Shown here: positions 17,374 through 27,253 of the stretch, piece by piece
How the letters are laid out: the number at the start of each line of letters is the position of its first letter
Position numbering within the stretch: position 1 is the stretch's first letter
Assembly: GCA_002493625.1 (NCBI GenBank)
Contig: DKZK01000041.1
Span: 1 to 64,000, forward strand
Origin: Lachnospiraceae bacterium UBA7076
Lineage (GTDB): Bacteria; Bacillota; Clostridia; Lachnospirales; Lachnospiraceae
Reading direction: 5' to 3'
Length of the DNA stretch: 64,000 bases
The notes under the pieces: generated by a model
What the model was told of the DNA's origin: nothing
Database searches by the model: none
Seen by the model: only the letters and a program-made list of their open reading frames with translations
Translations under genes and position numbers: made by a program

Positions 17374-20181
17374 TTAATCTGTATCGGGAAATGCATACTC
17401 ATCAAGCACGATTTCCTCATCGTAAAATTCCCAATTGTTCCTATTCCACAAGTCATCCCTAACCCTCGCCCATCTTGCAGGCAGGAAGGTGTTGCCGTTA
17501 TTGGTATCAACATAAATGTCCGAGGAGTTGGCATTAATAATTATATATTGGTCGTGCAAATATTTTTCTTCATTTGTTATTTCCTTTCCCGTAAACGGAT
17601 TTGTGGGATTTTCAATCAAACCGTCCGTCGCAAGCACAGGCACATCTGCATTCGTCATAAACTCATCCGACACGGAAAACTCTGTACTGTTAAAGTCTTT
17701 CACAAGCAACAGCGGATAATACAATTCCACATCCTCCGGATCTCCCTTTACATCATCAAATACCAGTTCATCAAAATGATAAAGATGTCTTCCGTGATCC
17801 GCAACTATGATTATTCTTGTATTATCATATACACCATTTTCCCTCAGAAAATCGAACCATTCCCCCAGTTTAAGTAAAGCCGCCATATTTGACTGATAGT
17901 GTATCATCTGCTCGCTGTTTGTCATACTTAAGGTTTTTCCATCAACCGTAAATCTCCATGTATTTTCCAAATCATATTTCGTATTGTCCACAGTCTGCGC
18001 AGGAATATATTCAGGCTCCAGAAGCATCATAGGCTCATGGGTTATGTCATTTTCAAAAAAGGTAAATGTATTCGTTGAATCGTCTGTAATCCTCGTCATA
18101 CCATTCAGATTACAAAGCACCTCATAGGATTCCATGAATATTGAATACATGCCCTGTGACTTGGACATACCGTCTGCCGTCTGCCGGTAAACGCTCGCAC
18201 CGTTTATAGCATCAGAACAGCTATAATTTCCCTTGTCATAAAGCAAAGGCTGCACAAAAAGCGGCATGGATTTCATCAGCCCAAAGCAAAAGAAATTTCT
18301 GTTATTATCATCAATAAACTGCTGTTTCATTTCCAATCCGCCAAAATTACCTTTCGTATTATATCTGTTTATTTCCGGATATTTATCATAAATGGACAAA
18401 TCCGGAATCCACTCATAATTTGCATATATCGGATCACACACAGTCACCTCATATCCGTTTTCCGAAAATAAAACCGGCATTACCTTTAGGGCTTCGTTAT
18501 GCTTGTCCACAAGCGGCTCCTCCGACCTTTTATTCATCTCCACCGGAGTATACTCATACCCTCCCACAAGCGCAGGCACACCAAAATTGGTAAATCCGCC
18601 AAAGGATATTGTATTTGAATAATAGGTAAAACCTGCAAACTGCTCCATAAGCTCCGGCTTTTCATTCATAATATATGGTATATATGCGCCCATCCCTCTG
18701 TCAAGCATTATTACAACAACATTTTTTCCATTCCGGTTAAGCTTTAAAATACCATTGGGCGATGTTGTCTCCAAAGAAAGCTTCTTTACGGATGAATTTA
18801 TGTCCGCTATATTAATGACGGACATAACGCCGATTGCAGCGGCACATATTGTAAGCACCGATACCGCCGCCTTGCGATACTTTTTTACGACAAAACTAAT
18901 AGCTGCCGCAAGCACTGTCAAAACAATAACGTTAATAAAATGCTCGGAAAGCGGAAATCTCATCCTTTTTTCATATTGAAGCGATGCGGAAATAACACCC
19001 ATTCCCGTACCAAAAAACATATAGTTTACAAACATGATACCACATAAAGTAAAGATGATTTTTTCAAATAACACCTTGCCTTTCAGACCTGCCAGCCAGT
19101 AAAAAACCCGCATCCATATTAAAAATGTTCCTGCCGCCATTATGACAGAGCTTACAATATACCGGACAGGATTGTAAAAATAGTTTATATCCACATACTC
19201 CTGCGGAGACGCCGCAATAAAATTTGAAGGGATAAGCAGTCCAATAAGAATCGTTAAAAATATCAGCCCAACAGCAAAAAGCTTTCCGTCCGGAACAGCT
19301 TCCTCATCCCTCATCCTTTTTCTTTTTGGCTCACCCGACTTTTTTGCTCTTATTATAACATATGCCGTTATAAGCAGCTCCATAATCAGGGTCATAGCCA
19401 GAAGAAATATTCTTTCACGCTGCAATACCGGCTTATAGGAGCCTGCTACAAATACAAATAATAAAAGTCCCAGCACAACGGCTACAACATGTGATACACG
19501 AAATTTCAGCTTTGTCTTATGAATAACTGTTTTCACAAGGGAAAACATATTGTTAAGCGTCCAGTAAAATACAAGTCCCGCTGGTGAGTTATATAAAAAC
19601 ACAAGAAAAAACAATGCCATCCCGTAAAGCTGTATCTTTGTTTTCACCGGAAAACCCTTTAAGTAAATACAACTTGAAATTACATTTACAGCCGTCATAA
19701 TAATTGGCAGAAGATTTATGGTGATGCCGCCTGTTCTAATCAGCCCATCCGGCAGACCAAGATCATGCACCGGACCAAAGGAAACCCCCTGAAGACATTG
19801 AAGCTTAGACAAAAGCTGATATGCAGCAATAAAAAACGGTATCTCCAGAAGCAGAGAAACGGAGCCCTTCAGGGCATCTGTCGGCTTATAATGATTCTGC
19901 CTGTAATATGTCTGAAGCATAAGCATTTTTTCTTCACCGGAAAATGTCTTTTTTATGTGCGTCACTCCGGCACGAAGCTTCGCCTCCGTATCCCTTGCCT
20001 GCTCCTGCATATAGTCTGCGCGCTTATAAAGGGGCAGCACAAGAAGGTTCATAATAATACTTAAGTAAATAATTGCGGTCCCCGGATTATTCAGTATCTT
20101 CATGCTGACTACAAATATAAATTCAAAAAGCAGCTTTAACGGTCCAATAAATAATGTATATAATATATTTAAAAAAGACAT
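17374..20181 (-). CDS. YidC/Oxa1-like domain fused to LtaS-like phosphotransferase (paralogue 2)
   Basis: The 935-residue protein has the same architecture as its neighbours. The YidC-like core is LSIIMNLLVLPLYKRADYMQ, ALKGSVSLLLEIPFFIA and YNSPAGLVFYWTLNNMFSL, with Asn at the groove-arginine position. A variable multi-helix linker follows, then the transferase domain: VVVIMLDRGMGAYIPY, SFGGFTNFGVPALVGGYEY, THEPMMLLEPEY and ADHGRHLYH. The end, PARWARVRDDLWNRNNWEFY, is nearly identical to paralogue 1, while the linker (about 220-470) and residues 620-700 diverge most. The spacing of 12 and 13 nt to the flanking copies indicates one transcript. Confidence 0.85.
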   Translation of the reverse strand: MSFLNILYTLFIGPLKLLFEFIFVVSMKILNNPGTAIIYLSIIMNLLVLPLYKRADYMQEQARDTEAKLRAGVTHIKKTFSGEEKMLMLQTYYRQNHYKPTDALKGSVSLLLEIPFFIAAYQLLSKLQCLQGVSFGPVHDLGLPDGLIRTGGITINLLPIIMTAVNVISSCIYLKGFPVKTKIQLYGMALFFLVFLYNSPAGLVFYWTLNNMFSLVKTVIHKTKLKFRVSHVVAVVLGLLLFVFVAGSYKPVLQRERIFLLAMTLIMELLITAYVIIRAKKSGEPKRKRMRDEEAVPDGKLFAVGLIFLTILIGLLIPSNFIAASPQEYVDINYFYNPVRYIVSSVIMAAGTFLIWMRVFYWLAGLKGKVLFEKIIFTLCGIMFVNYMFFGTGMGVISASLQYEKRMRFPLSEHFINVIVLTVLAAAISFVVKKYRKAAVSVLTICAAAIGVMSVINIADINSSVKKLSLETTSPNGILKLNRNGKNVVVIMLDRGMGAYIPYIMNEKPELMEQFAGFTYYSNTISFGGFTNFGVPALVGGYEYTPVEMNKRSEEPLVDKHNEALKVMPVLFSENGYEVTVCDPIYANYEWIPDLSIYDKYPEINRYNTKGNFGGLEMKQQFIDDNNRNFFCFGLMKSMPLFVQPLLYDKGNYSCSDAINGASVYRQTADGMSKSQGMYSIFMESYEVLCNLNGMTRITDDSTNTFTFFENDITHEPMMLLEPEYIPAQTVDNTKYDLENTWRFTVDGKTLSMTNSEQMIHYQSNMAALLKLGEWFDFLRENGVYDNTRIIIVADHGRHLYHFDELVFDDVKGDPEDVELYYPLLLVKDFNSTEFSVSDEFMTNADVPVLATDGLIENPTNPFTGKEITNEEKYLHDQYIIINANSSDIYVDTNNGNTFLPARWARVRDDLWNRNNWEFYDEEIVLDEYAFPDTD

Positions 20182-20194
20182 TATGCATACCCTC

Positions 20195-23026
20195 CTAATT
20201 TATATTATCGTTTGGAAATCCATATTCATCAAGGATAACCTTCTCCTCATAATATTCCCAGTTTGACCTGTCCCACAAATTATCCTTCACCCGCGCCCAA
20301 CGAGCCGGCTGAAATGTATTAGAATCTTTATCAATGCCAACCCCCAGAATAATATACTGGGCATGGGCGTATTTTTCATCATTTGTAATTTCCTTACCCG
20401 TAAATGGATTTATGGGATTTTCAATCAGTCCGTCAGCAGCAAGCACAGGCACATCCGCATTCGTCATAAATTCATCCGACACGGAAAACTCCGTGCTGTC
20501 AAAATCCTTTACAAGCAGAAGCGGATAATACCGCTCAACATCCTTTAAATCATCGGAATCGTCATGTATCAATTCCTCCAAATGTCCAAGCCCATACCCA
20601 TGATCTGCTGCTATAATTATTTTCGTGTTATCGTACACACCGCTTTCACGTAAATAATCAAACCATTCCCCAAGCTTAATTAAAGCTGCCATATTTACAT
20701 GATAATGTCTGAGCTGCTGTATATCTTCCATATAAATTGTCCTGCCATTTAAAGTAAACCGGTCTGCATTTTCAATATCATATTCCGTATTATCAACCCT
20801 TCTTTGAGGAGTGTATTCCGGTTCCTGCAAAAGCGTCGGCTCATGAGTGGTATCGTTGGACATAAACAAAAAGGTATCTGTCTTTTTATCAGTGACTGCG
20901 GTGATATCCGACAAGTTGCATAAAACGTTATAAGAAGCTAGAAATTCAGTATTTATTCCCTTTGCCTCAGACATGCTGCACATAATCTGAATCGGGCTAA
21001 GCTCCTCGTTAACAGACTGATTATACGTTCCGTCAGCATAAATTGCAGGCTGCACAGTCAGCGGTGCACCCTTCATGAGACTAAAACAAAAAAATCTTCT
21101 CCCATAGTCTTCTATTGATGCTGTGTGCATTAAATCAGAATCGTATACGCCATTGGTAATATATGCGTTTATCTCCGGGTACTCATCAAAAACCGATAAG
21201 TCAGGAATCAGTTCATAGTTGACAAAAACGGGATCACAGACCGTTACGTCAAATCCGTTATTCAAAAAAAGCACAGGCATTACCTTTATCGCCTCATTGT
21301 GTTTTTCAATCAAAGACTCATCTGCCCTCCGATTCATTTCAACGGGAGTATATTCATAACCTCCAAGTAATGCGGGAATCCCAAAAAGGGTACCCCTGCC
21401 AAAGGATATTGTATTGGAATAATAGGTAAACCCTGCAAACTGCTCCTGTAACTTTGGATTTTCATTCATAATGTAAGGAACATATTCACCCATTCCTCTG
21501 TCAAGCATTATAACCACCACATTCCTGCCTTCCGTGCTTAATGAAAAAAGCTGCTCAGTCTGCGGCATTTCAAGTGAAACCTTATCAACGGATGCTTTAA
21601 TATTAAAAATATTTACTGACGACATAACCGTCAGTGCCAATGATGCCGTAACAGTAATCCAAAAAATTATACGGCTCCATTTATATGCAATAAAATACAT
21701 TACCCCTGCAATGAAAATAATCACAAGCGCATTTAATGTTCGTTCAGTTACAGAAAAATTTATACCCTCATCGTACTGAAGCGTTGCAGATATATTGCCC
21801 AGCTTTGTTCCAAAAAACATATAATTTACAACAGCAAGTCCGCAAAATATCCATGCAAGCCTCTCAAATATAACCTTGCCGCCCTGATTTGCAAGCCAAT
21901 AAAATACCTTCATCCACACCAGAAATGTACCTGCCGCCATTGTCGCACAAGCCGCAATGTACCAAACGGGATGATGAAAATTAACAATGTCAATATATTC
22001 ATGCGGGGAGTCAGCAATAAAGGTTGATGGAATAAGTACCCCGATAAAAATTGTCATAAAAACCATACATATATTAAATATTTTACTATTTGTATTTTTT
22101 GTTGCATCCTTATTTTGTTTTAATTGATTTTGTTTCGATTGACAATGCTCCTGATTTAGGGCATCGACAAGCTCGCTTTTTATTTTAATAATTGCCAGAA
22201 TGCCAAATAACAGTTCCACCAATACCGCCATGAAAGAAATAAAATACTTCTGACGTAACAGCGGCGGATTATAAAATTTAATTATACATGTGATAAGCGC
22301 AATATTGGCGGCTAATGCGCATATTACAATTATAGATGAGGTTTTTAAATGCTTCTTCAGCTTATAAAAAATCGTTTTAAACAGGGAGAACAAATTGTTA
22401 AGCGTCCAGTAAAATACAAGCCCCGACGGCGAGTTGTATAAAAATACAAGGAAAAAAAGCGCCATGCCATAAAGCTGTATCTTGGTCTTTGTCGGAAAAC
22501 CCTTCAGATAAAGAAAGCTTGATATTATATTTACGGAAGTCATAACAAAAGGAAGAAGGTTTATTGCAAAGCCTCCTATCACAAGCATTTTGTCAGGCTT
22601 GCTTAAATCTGCTATAAATCCCAAAGATACGCCGTTAAGACTTTCAAGATGCGACAGGAACTGATATGCCGCAATAAAAAACGGAATTTCAAGCAGCAGT
22701 GCCACGGAACCCTTTAAAGCATCTGTTGGCTTATAATTATTCTGCCTGTAGTATGTCTGAAGCATAAGCATTTTTTCTTCACCGGAAAAAGTATTTTTTA
22801 TGTGCCTCACGCCATCGCTAAGCTTTGCGTCAGTATCCCTTGCCTGCTCCTGCATATAATCCGCGCGCTTGTAAAGAGGAAGTACCAGTATATTCATAAT
22901 GAGGCTCAATAAAATGATTGCTAACCCCGGATTATCAACATATCGGTTAGCAGCCTCATATATCATCTCAAAAAGCAGCTTTAACGGACCTATCAGCAGG
23001 GTATATATAATTTCAAAAAACGTCAT
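20195..23026 (-). CDS. YidC/Oxa1-like domain fused to LtaS-like phosphotransferase (paralogue 3)
   Basis: This copy has 943 residues and is first of the three to be transcribed. Its ATG overlaps the stop of the glycerophosphotransferase gene by 4 nt. The YidC-like part has LSLIMNILVLPLYKRADYMQ and YNSPSGLVFYWTLNNLFSL, again Asn for the groove Arg. The transferase part has VVVIMLDRGMGEYVPY, SFGRGTLFGIPALLGGYEY (Thr kept), THEPTLLQEPEY and ADHGYGLGH. The linker holds an unusual Gln/Lys/Asn run (HCQSKQNQLKQNKDATKN), probably a cytoplasmic loop. The copies are diverged enough to suggest distinct acceptors rather than simple dosage. Confidence 0.85.
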   Translation of the reverse strand: MTFFEIIYTLLIGPLKLLFEMIYEAANRYVDNPGLAIILLSLIMNILVLPLYKRADYMQEQARDTDAKLSDGVRHIKNTFSGEEKMLMLQTYYRQNNYKPTDALKGSVALLLEIPFFIAAYQFLSHLESLNGVSLGFIADLSKPDKMLVIGGFAINLLPFVMTSVNIISSFLYLKGFPTKTKIQLYGMALFFLVFLYNSPSGLVFYWTLNNLFSLFKTIFYKLKKHLKTSSIIVICALAANIALITCIIKFYNPPLLRQKYFISFMAVLVELLFGILAIIKIKSELVDALNQEHCQSKQNQLKQNKDATKNTNSKIFNICMVFMTIFIGVLIPSTFIADSPHEYIDIVNFHHPVWYIAACATMAAGTFLVWMKVFYWLANQGGKVIFERLAWIFCGLAVVNYMFFGTKLGNISATLQYDEGINFSVTERTLNALVIIFIAGVMYFIAYKWSRIIFWITVTASLALTVMSSVNIFNIKASVDKVSLEMPQTEQLFSLSTEGRNVVVIMLDRGMGEYVPYIMNENPKLQEQFAGFTYYSNTISFGRGTLFGIPALLGGYEYTPVEMNRRADESLIEKHNEAIKVMPVLFLNNGFDVTVCDPVFVNYELIPDLSVFDEYPEINAYITNGVYDSDLMHTASIEDYGRRFFCFSLMKGAPLTVQPAIYADGTYNQSVNEELSPIQIMCSMSEAKGINTEFLASYNVLCNLSDITAVTDKKTDTFLFMSNDTTHEPTLLQEPEYTPQRRVDNTEYDIENADRFTLNGRTIYMEDIQQLRHYHVNMAALIKLGEWFDYLRESGVYDNTKIIIAADHGYGLGHLEELIHDDSDDLKDVERYYPLLLVKDFDSTEFSVSDEFMTNADVPVLAADGLIENPINPFTGKEITNDEKYAHAQYIILGVGIDKDSNTFQPARWARVKDNLWDRSNWEYYEEKVILDEYGFPNDNIN

Positions 23027-24270
23027 GATATCTCCTGCTCCTCTTTATCACAAGCCGTTATTTCTTCGTACTTCTTTATCAGGTAGTCAGCCGTGCGGCA
23101 GCATCCCTCACCGGAATATGCCCATGTTTCTTCCTTTACCTCTCGTCTTCCCTCCGCATATTTTTCATCATCGATACAGGAGTCAATAAGCTCCTTTAAG
23201 GATTCCATATTATCCTCATTAAGCTCACGTCCCAGCCTTGGAAGCGCAGTGGTTGTCCAGACAGGAGTATCAAGCCACCATGCATCATAAGGGTCAAGGT
23301 TAAAATCGGGATTGGTGTAAATAACCGGCTTATCATATACTAAGGCAAACTCAAACACAACGCCTGAAAAATCGGAAATGAGTATATCGGAACGGCGCAG
23401 AACCTCAAAATTATCCGTATCTCTGTTCCACTCAAGCTTCTCCTGCTCCGGATATTCCTCCATCAGCTTTTCAATCATATCCTTCTCTGACGTAAAGGAC
23501 TGAGGGTGCGGACGGACAATTACATGATATCCCGTTTTCAGAAGCACCTCAATAATCCTTCCCCCATACACGCCAAATATGGCGCTGCTTCCCCATGACG
23601 GCGCCAGCAGTACGGTTCTTTCATGTTCAGGCGCCAATCCGCTTTTTTCAAGCCTTTCTGCCATCTCATCCATATACGGAATACCAACCTTTACAAGCTC
23701 CTTCTCCGGCAGGGAACGGAGCTTCTCAAGATTACGCACATCCCGTTCCTGAAAATCCCCGGAAAGCAATATTGCATCATAATAGTCAATTCCGAACATC
23801 CTGTAAAGAACAAGCTCGCTTGCCGCATGGGGGATATGCACATAATACTCCACGTCACGGGAGCGCTTCCACTGATAAACCTCAAGCCCCGGTGTGGTGG
23901 ACAAAACAATTGTTGCATTTAAAAAGTTTAACCTTGTAAAAAGCTTGTTATTATTTTCAATACACTCAGCCGTAACATGGGAATACGGGCATTCAAGCGC
24001 CGGATCATCAATAGATGCCGTTATATATAAAATATCCTTTCCACGCTTGTCCATTTCACGGCAAACCGGCTCAAATACGGACCAATACCGCTTATTGTCC
24101 GAAAAAATCACAAATGGTACTTTATTTTCATTTACCGTAGCCTTGCCGCCTGAAAGCTTAAAATGAATTTTAATGAGAAGCATCCGCAGGGAATAAACTG
24201 CTGTTCCGATAACGCCTATAAGAATTGTAAACAGCATGCTTCCCGTTCCGGGATCTATATATAACATCAT
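23023..24270 (-). CDS. CDP-glycerol glycerophosphotransferase family protein (TagB/TagF-like)
   Basis: Residues 1-35 (MMLYIDPGTGSMLFTILIGV onwards) form a membrane segment. The rest is a GT-B-like TagB/TagF catalytic domain with LAPSWGSSAIFG, VIVRPHPQS, DILISDFSGVVFEFALVYDKPVIYTNP (split by its SDFSG loop) and the DPYDAWW motif. Enzymes of this family transfer glycerol phosphate from CDP-glycerol to a lipid-linked acceptor at the cytoplasmic face. It is shorter than full TagF polymerases, nearer to TagB primases. It leads the operon, has GGGAGGAG before the ATG and an extended -10 (TGGTATAAT) about 50 nt upstream. Confidence 0.88.
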   Translation of the reverse strand: MMLYIDPGTGSMLFTILIGVIGTAVYSLRMLLIKIHFKLSGGKATVNENKVPFVIFSDNKRYWSVFEPVCREMDKRGKDILYITASIDDPALECPYSHVTAECIENNNKLFTRLNFLNATIVLSTTPGLEVYQWKRSRDVEYYVHIPHAASELVLYRMFGIDYYDAILLSGDFQERDVRNLEKLRSLPEKELVKVGIPYMDEMAERLEKSGLAPEHERTVLLAPSWGSSAIFGVYGGRIIEVLLKTGYHVIVRPHPQSFTSEKDMIEKLMEEYPEQEKLEWNRDTDNFEVLRRSDILISDFSGVVFEFALVYDKPVIYTNPDFNLDPYDAWWLDTPVWTTTALPRLGRELNEDNMESLKELIDSCIDDEKYAEGRREVKEETWAYSGEGCCRTADYLIKKYEEITACDKEEQEIS

Positions 24271-24316
24271 ATGATTTCTCCTCCCAAAATCTTTGAATAC
24301 CTGCTGATTTTATCAT

Positions 24317-24325
24317 ATTATACCA
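24317..24325 (-). promoter_or_regulatory. Extended -10 promoter of the YidC-sulfatase operon
   Basis: The minus strand reads TGGTATAAT (TG-N-TATAAT), a perfect extended -10, about 50 nt before the first gene. No good -35 is visible at 17 nt, which fits extended -10 promoters. Confidence 0.6.
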
Positions 24326-24410
24326 AATAATTCAACACGGTATAAGCCATGCCGGGCTTTTACACATTCCATGTTATCAGTCCTGTTTTTTGTGAAATAA
24401 TACCCATAAT

Positions 24411-24453
24411 CCCAACAATTTTTGTTGTGTTTTGGGCATTTTTATTATATAAT
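24411..24453 (+). promoter_or_regulatory. Promoter and possible operator of cellobiose phosphorylase
   Basis: TTGTGT (24425-24430), 17 nt, TATAAT (24448-24453), 35 nt before the start codon. An imperfect inverted repeat, CCCAACAA (24411) ... TTTTGGG, overlaps the -35 and could bind a repressor. The operator is only a guess. Confidence 0.55.
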
Positions 24454-24487
24454 GTTGGCAGTGTTTTATGAAAGGAAGGTATATTAC

Positions 24488-26971
24488 ATGAAATTTGGTT
24501 ACTTTGATGACTCTAAAAGAGAGTATGTAATCACTTCGCCTAGGACTCCGTATCCATGGATTAACTACTTAGGCACACAGGGTTTCTTTTCACTGATTTC
24601 CAATACAGCCGGAGGATACTCTTTCTACAAGGATGCTCGTCTCAGAAGAATCACCCGTTACCGCTACAACAACGTCCCGATTGACATGGGTGGTCGTTAT
24701 TTTTATATCAATGAAAACGGTACAATCTGGAATCCGGGCTGGTCACCTGTTAAGACGGAGCTTGACGCTTATGAGTGTCGTCACGGTATGGGTTACACAA
24801 TTATTACCGGTAAGAAAAATGATTTGAAGGCGGAGGTTACATTCTTCGTTCCTCAAAACTATGACGGTGAGGTTCAGCAGCTTGTTCTCACAAACGAAGG
24901 CTCAGCGGAAAAGACATTTTCACTTTTCTCATTTGCTGAATGGTGTCTGTGGGATGCTCAGGATGACTGCACAAACTTCCAGAGAAACTTCTCTACAGGT
25001 CGTGTCGAGGTTGCAGATTCAACAATCTACCACAAAACAGAATATAGAGACAGACGTGACCATTTCGCATTTTACACGGTAAATGACGAGATTGACGGCT
25101 ACGACACAGACAGGGATGCTTTCATCGGTCTTTACAACGGCTTCAACAATCCGCAGGCAGTTGAGGCAAATGCGGCTAACAACTCATTTGCAGACGGCTG
25201 GTCACCAATCGCTTCACACTACAAGAAAATTACTCTTGCTCCTGGCGAGACAAAGACCTTGGTATTTATTCTCGGCTATGTTGAGATGCCTGTTGACGAG
25301 AAATTTGAAGCGGACGGCAAGACAATAAACAAGACGAAAGCGCTTGCCATGATGGACAAGTACAATACGCCTGAGAAGGTTGCTGCCGGTCTTGCAGAGC
25401 TTCGTGAGACATGGGACAAGCTTCTCGGCATTTTAACAGTGGACACTCCGGATGATAAGGTAAACCGCATGGTTAATATCTGGAATCAGTATCAGTGTAT
25501 GGTTACTTTTAACCTTTCACGTTCCGCTTCCTACTTTGAGTCAGGTATCGGTCGTGGTATGGGCTTCCGTGATTCCAATCAGGATGTACTCGGATTCGTT
25601 CATCAGATTCCGGATCGTGCAAGAGAAAGAATTATCGACATTGCCTCCACACAGCTTCCGGACGGCGGCTGCTACCACCAGTACCAGCCTCTTACAAAGA
25701 AGGGCAATTCCGATATAGGCGGAGATTTCTCCGACGACCCATTATGGATGATTCTTTCCGTGTCAGCATACATTAAGGAAACAGGCGACTGGGCAATTCT
25801 TGATGAGATGGTTCCTTATGACAATGACGAGTCAAAGGCGAAACCAATGCTTGACCACCTTAAGGTTTCATTCTACAAAATAGTAAATAATCTCGGACCA
25901 CACGGACTTCCGCTTGCCATGAGAGCTGACTGGAATGATTGTATCAACCTTTCATGCTTCTCAGATACGCCGGGCGAAAGCTTCCAGACATATACAAATC
26001 CTAAGTTTGCAGCGGAGGGAGGCTACTCAAAGGTTGCCGAATCCGTTATGGTTGCCACACTCTTTACATATACCGGACCAAACTATGTGGCTATCTTAAA
26101 GCATTTAGGCAAGGATGACGAGGCTGCTGCTGCTCAGGCAGAGATTGACAAGATGAAGAAGAATGTTATGGAGCATGCATTTGACGGCGACTGGTTCCTC
26201 AGAGCTTACGACTCAACAGGCGCTAAGATGGGCTCCAAGGAATGTGAAGAAGGCAAGATATTTATTGAGCCACAGGGCTTTGCCGTTATGTCAGAGATTG
26301 GCAAGGAGGAAGGCGCTGATATTAAGACGCTTAACTCTATCGACAAATACCTTAACACAGACTTCGGTCTTGTGCTGAACAATCCTGCATTTACCAAGTA
26401 TTACATCCAGTATGGTGAGATTTCAACATATCCGGGCGGTTACAAGGAAAATGCCGGAATATTTACCCATAACAATGCATGGATTATCTGTGCCGAGGCT
26501 TATGCAGGACGTGGAGATAAGGCATTTGAATACTATTCAAAGATTGCTCCTGCCTTCACAGAGGAGACCTCTGACATCCACAAGACAGAGCCATATGTAT
26601 ACGGTCAGATGATTGGCGGTAAGGATGCAGGCGCCGATATCGGAAAACCGGGCAACCACTTCGGACAGGGCAAGAACTCATGGCTTACAGGTACTGCTGC
26701 ATGGAATATGGTAGCAATTTCACAGTACATTTTAGGTGTTCAGCCTGATTGGGACGGACTTAAGATTGACCCATCCATTCCTGCCGCATGGGACGGACTT
26801 ACTGCAACACGTCAGTTCAGAGGCGACACTTACGATATTAAGGTTTCCAATCCAAATCACGTAAACAAGGGCATCAAGAGCCTTACCGTGGATGGAAAAG
26901 CCGTAGACGGAAATGTTATCCCTGTTGTGGGAGACGGACAGACCCATACTGTTGAAGTAGTAATGGGCTAA
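24488..26971 (+). CDS. cbpA: Cellobiose phosphorylase (GH94)
   Basis: The 827-residue GH94 enzyme starts MKFGYFDDSKREYVITSPRT, followed by the GTIWNPGWSP loop. Its catalytic domain has GIGRGMGFRDSNQDVLGFVH and MRADWNDCINL, whose Asp is the general acid, and it ends with the usual beta-sandwich. It splits cellobiose with phosphate into glucose 1-phosphate and glucose in the cytoplasm, saving one ATP. No signal peptide is present. I chose the internal ATG at 24488, as homologues start there and AAGGAAGG precedes it. Cellodextrin phosphorylases are longer, so cellobiose is favoured. The codon choice looks like that of a highly expressed gene. Confidence 0.92.
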   Translation: MKFGYFDDSKREYVITSPRTPYPWINYLGTQGFFSLISNTAGGYSFYKDARLRRITRYRYNNVPIDMGGRYFYINENGTIWNPGWSPVKTELDAYECRHGMGYTIITGKKNDLKAEVTFFVPQNYDGEVQQLVLTNEGSAEKTFSLFSFAEWCLWDAQDDCTNFQRNFSTGRVEVADSTIYHKTEYRDRRDHFAFYTVNDEIDGYDTDRDAFIGLYNGFNNPQAVEANAANNSFADGWSPIASHYKKITLAPGETKTLVFILGYVEMPVDEKFEADGKTINKTKALAMMDKYNTPEKVAAGLAELRETWDKLLGILTVDTPDDKVNRMVNIWNQYQCMVTFNLSRSASYFESGIGRGMGFRDSNQDVLGFVHQIPDRARERIIDIASTQLPDGGCYHQYQPLTKKGNSDIGGDFSDDPLWMILSVSAYIKETGDWAILDEMVPYDNDESKAKPMLDHLKVSFYKIVNNLGPHGLPLAMRADWNDCINLSCFSDTPGESFQTYTNPKFAAEGGYSKVAESVMVATLFTYTGPNYVAILKHLGKDDEAAAAQAEIDKMKKNVMEHAFDGDWFLRAYDSTGAKMGSKECEEGKIFIEPQGFAVMSEIGKEEGADIKTLNSIDKYLNTDFGLVLNNPAFTKYYIQYGEISTYPGGYKENAGIFTHNNAWIICAEAYAGRGDKAFEYYSKIAPAFTEETSDIHKTEPYVYGQMIGGKDAGADIGKPGNHFGQGKNSWLTGTAAWNMVAISQYILGVQPDWDGLKIDPSIPAAWDGLTATRQFRGDTYDIKVSNPNHVNKGIKSLTVDGKAVDGNVIPVVGDGQTHTVEVVMG

Positions 26972-27226
26972 CCGTTTGAAGACGTCGGCACTTAAATTGC
27001 CGTCTGACAATGACTTGTATAGTAACTGAAAACACGCTTCCGCTCGTTTCCGACGTAGCGGTACTAAAAATTGCCAGCTTAAGATATTTCTATATAAGAA
27101 TATCTCGGGCTGGCAATTTAAGTACCGACGTCTTCAAACGATTTTCAGTTACTATACAGTCATGTCAGACAGGCAATTTTTAGTACCGCTACTCGGAAAC
27201 GAGCGAAAGCGAGTTTTCTGTGCATA
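26972..27226. repeat. Mosaic palindromic element, family 2 (copy i)
   Basis: The roughly 255-bp imperfect palindrome begins directly after the cellobiose phosphorylase stop codon. The left arm reads module M1 (TTTGAAGACGTCGGCACTTA), M2 (GTATAGTAACTGAAAA at 27017-27032), M3 (TCGTTTCCGACGTAGCGG) and then TTGCCAGC. The right arm is the complement in order M3-M2-M1. The centre is a 30-nt AT-rich hairpin. Related copies lie at 38930-39351 and 49811-50096. It sits between convergent genes. Confidence 0.85.
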
Positions 27227-27253
27227 CCCCCTGCACGAGCCCGCTGTCGGAAC

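Noticed and set aside
14554..23026. Three copies read as ordinary membrane insertase YidC
   Set aside because: They are about three to four times the size of Gram-positive YidC, carry Asn at the groove-arginine position and have a large C-terminal phosphotransferase domain; an insertase label alone would mislead.
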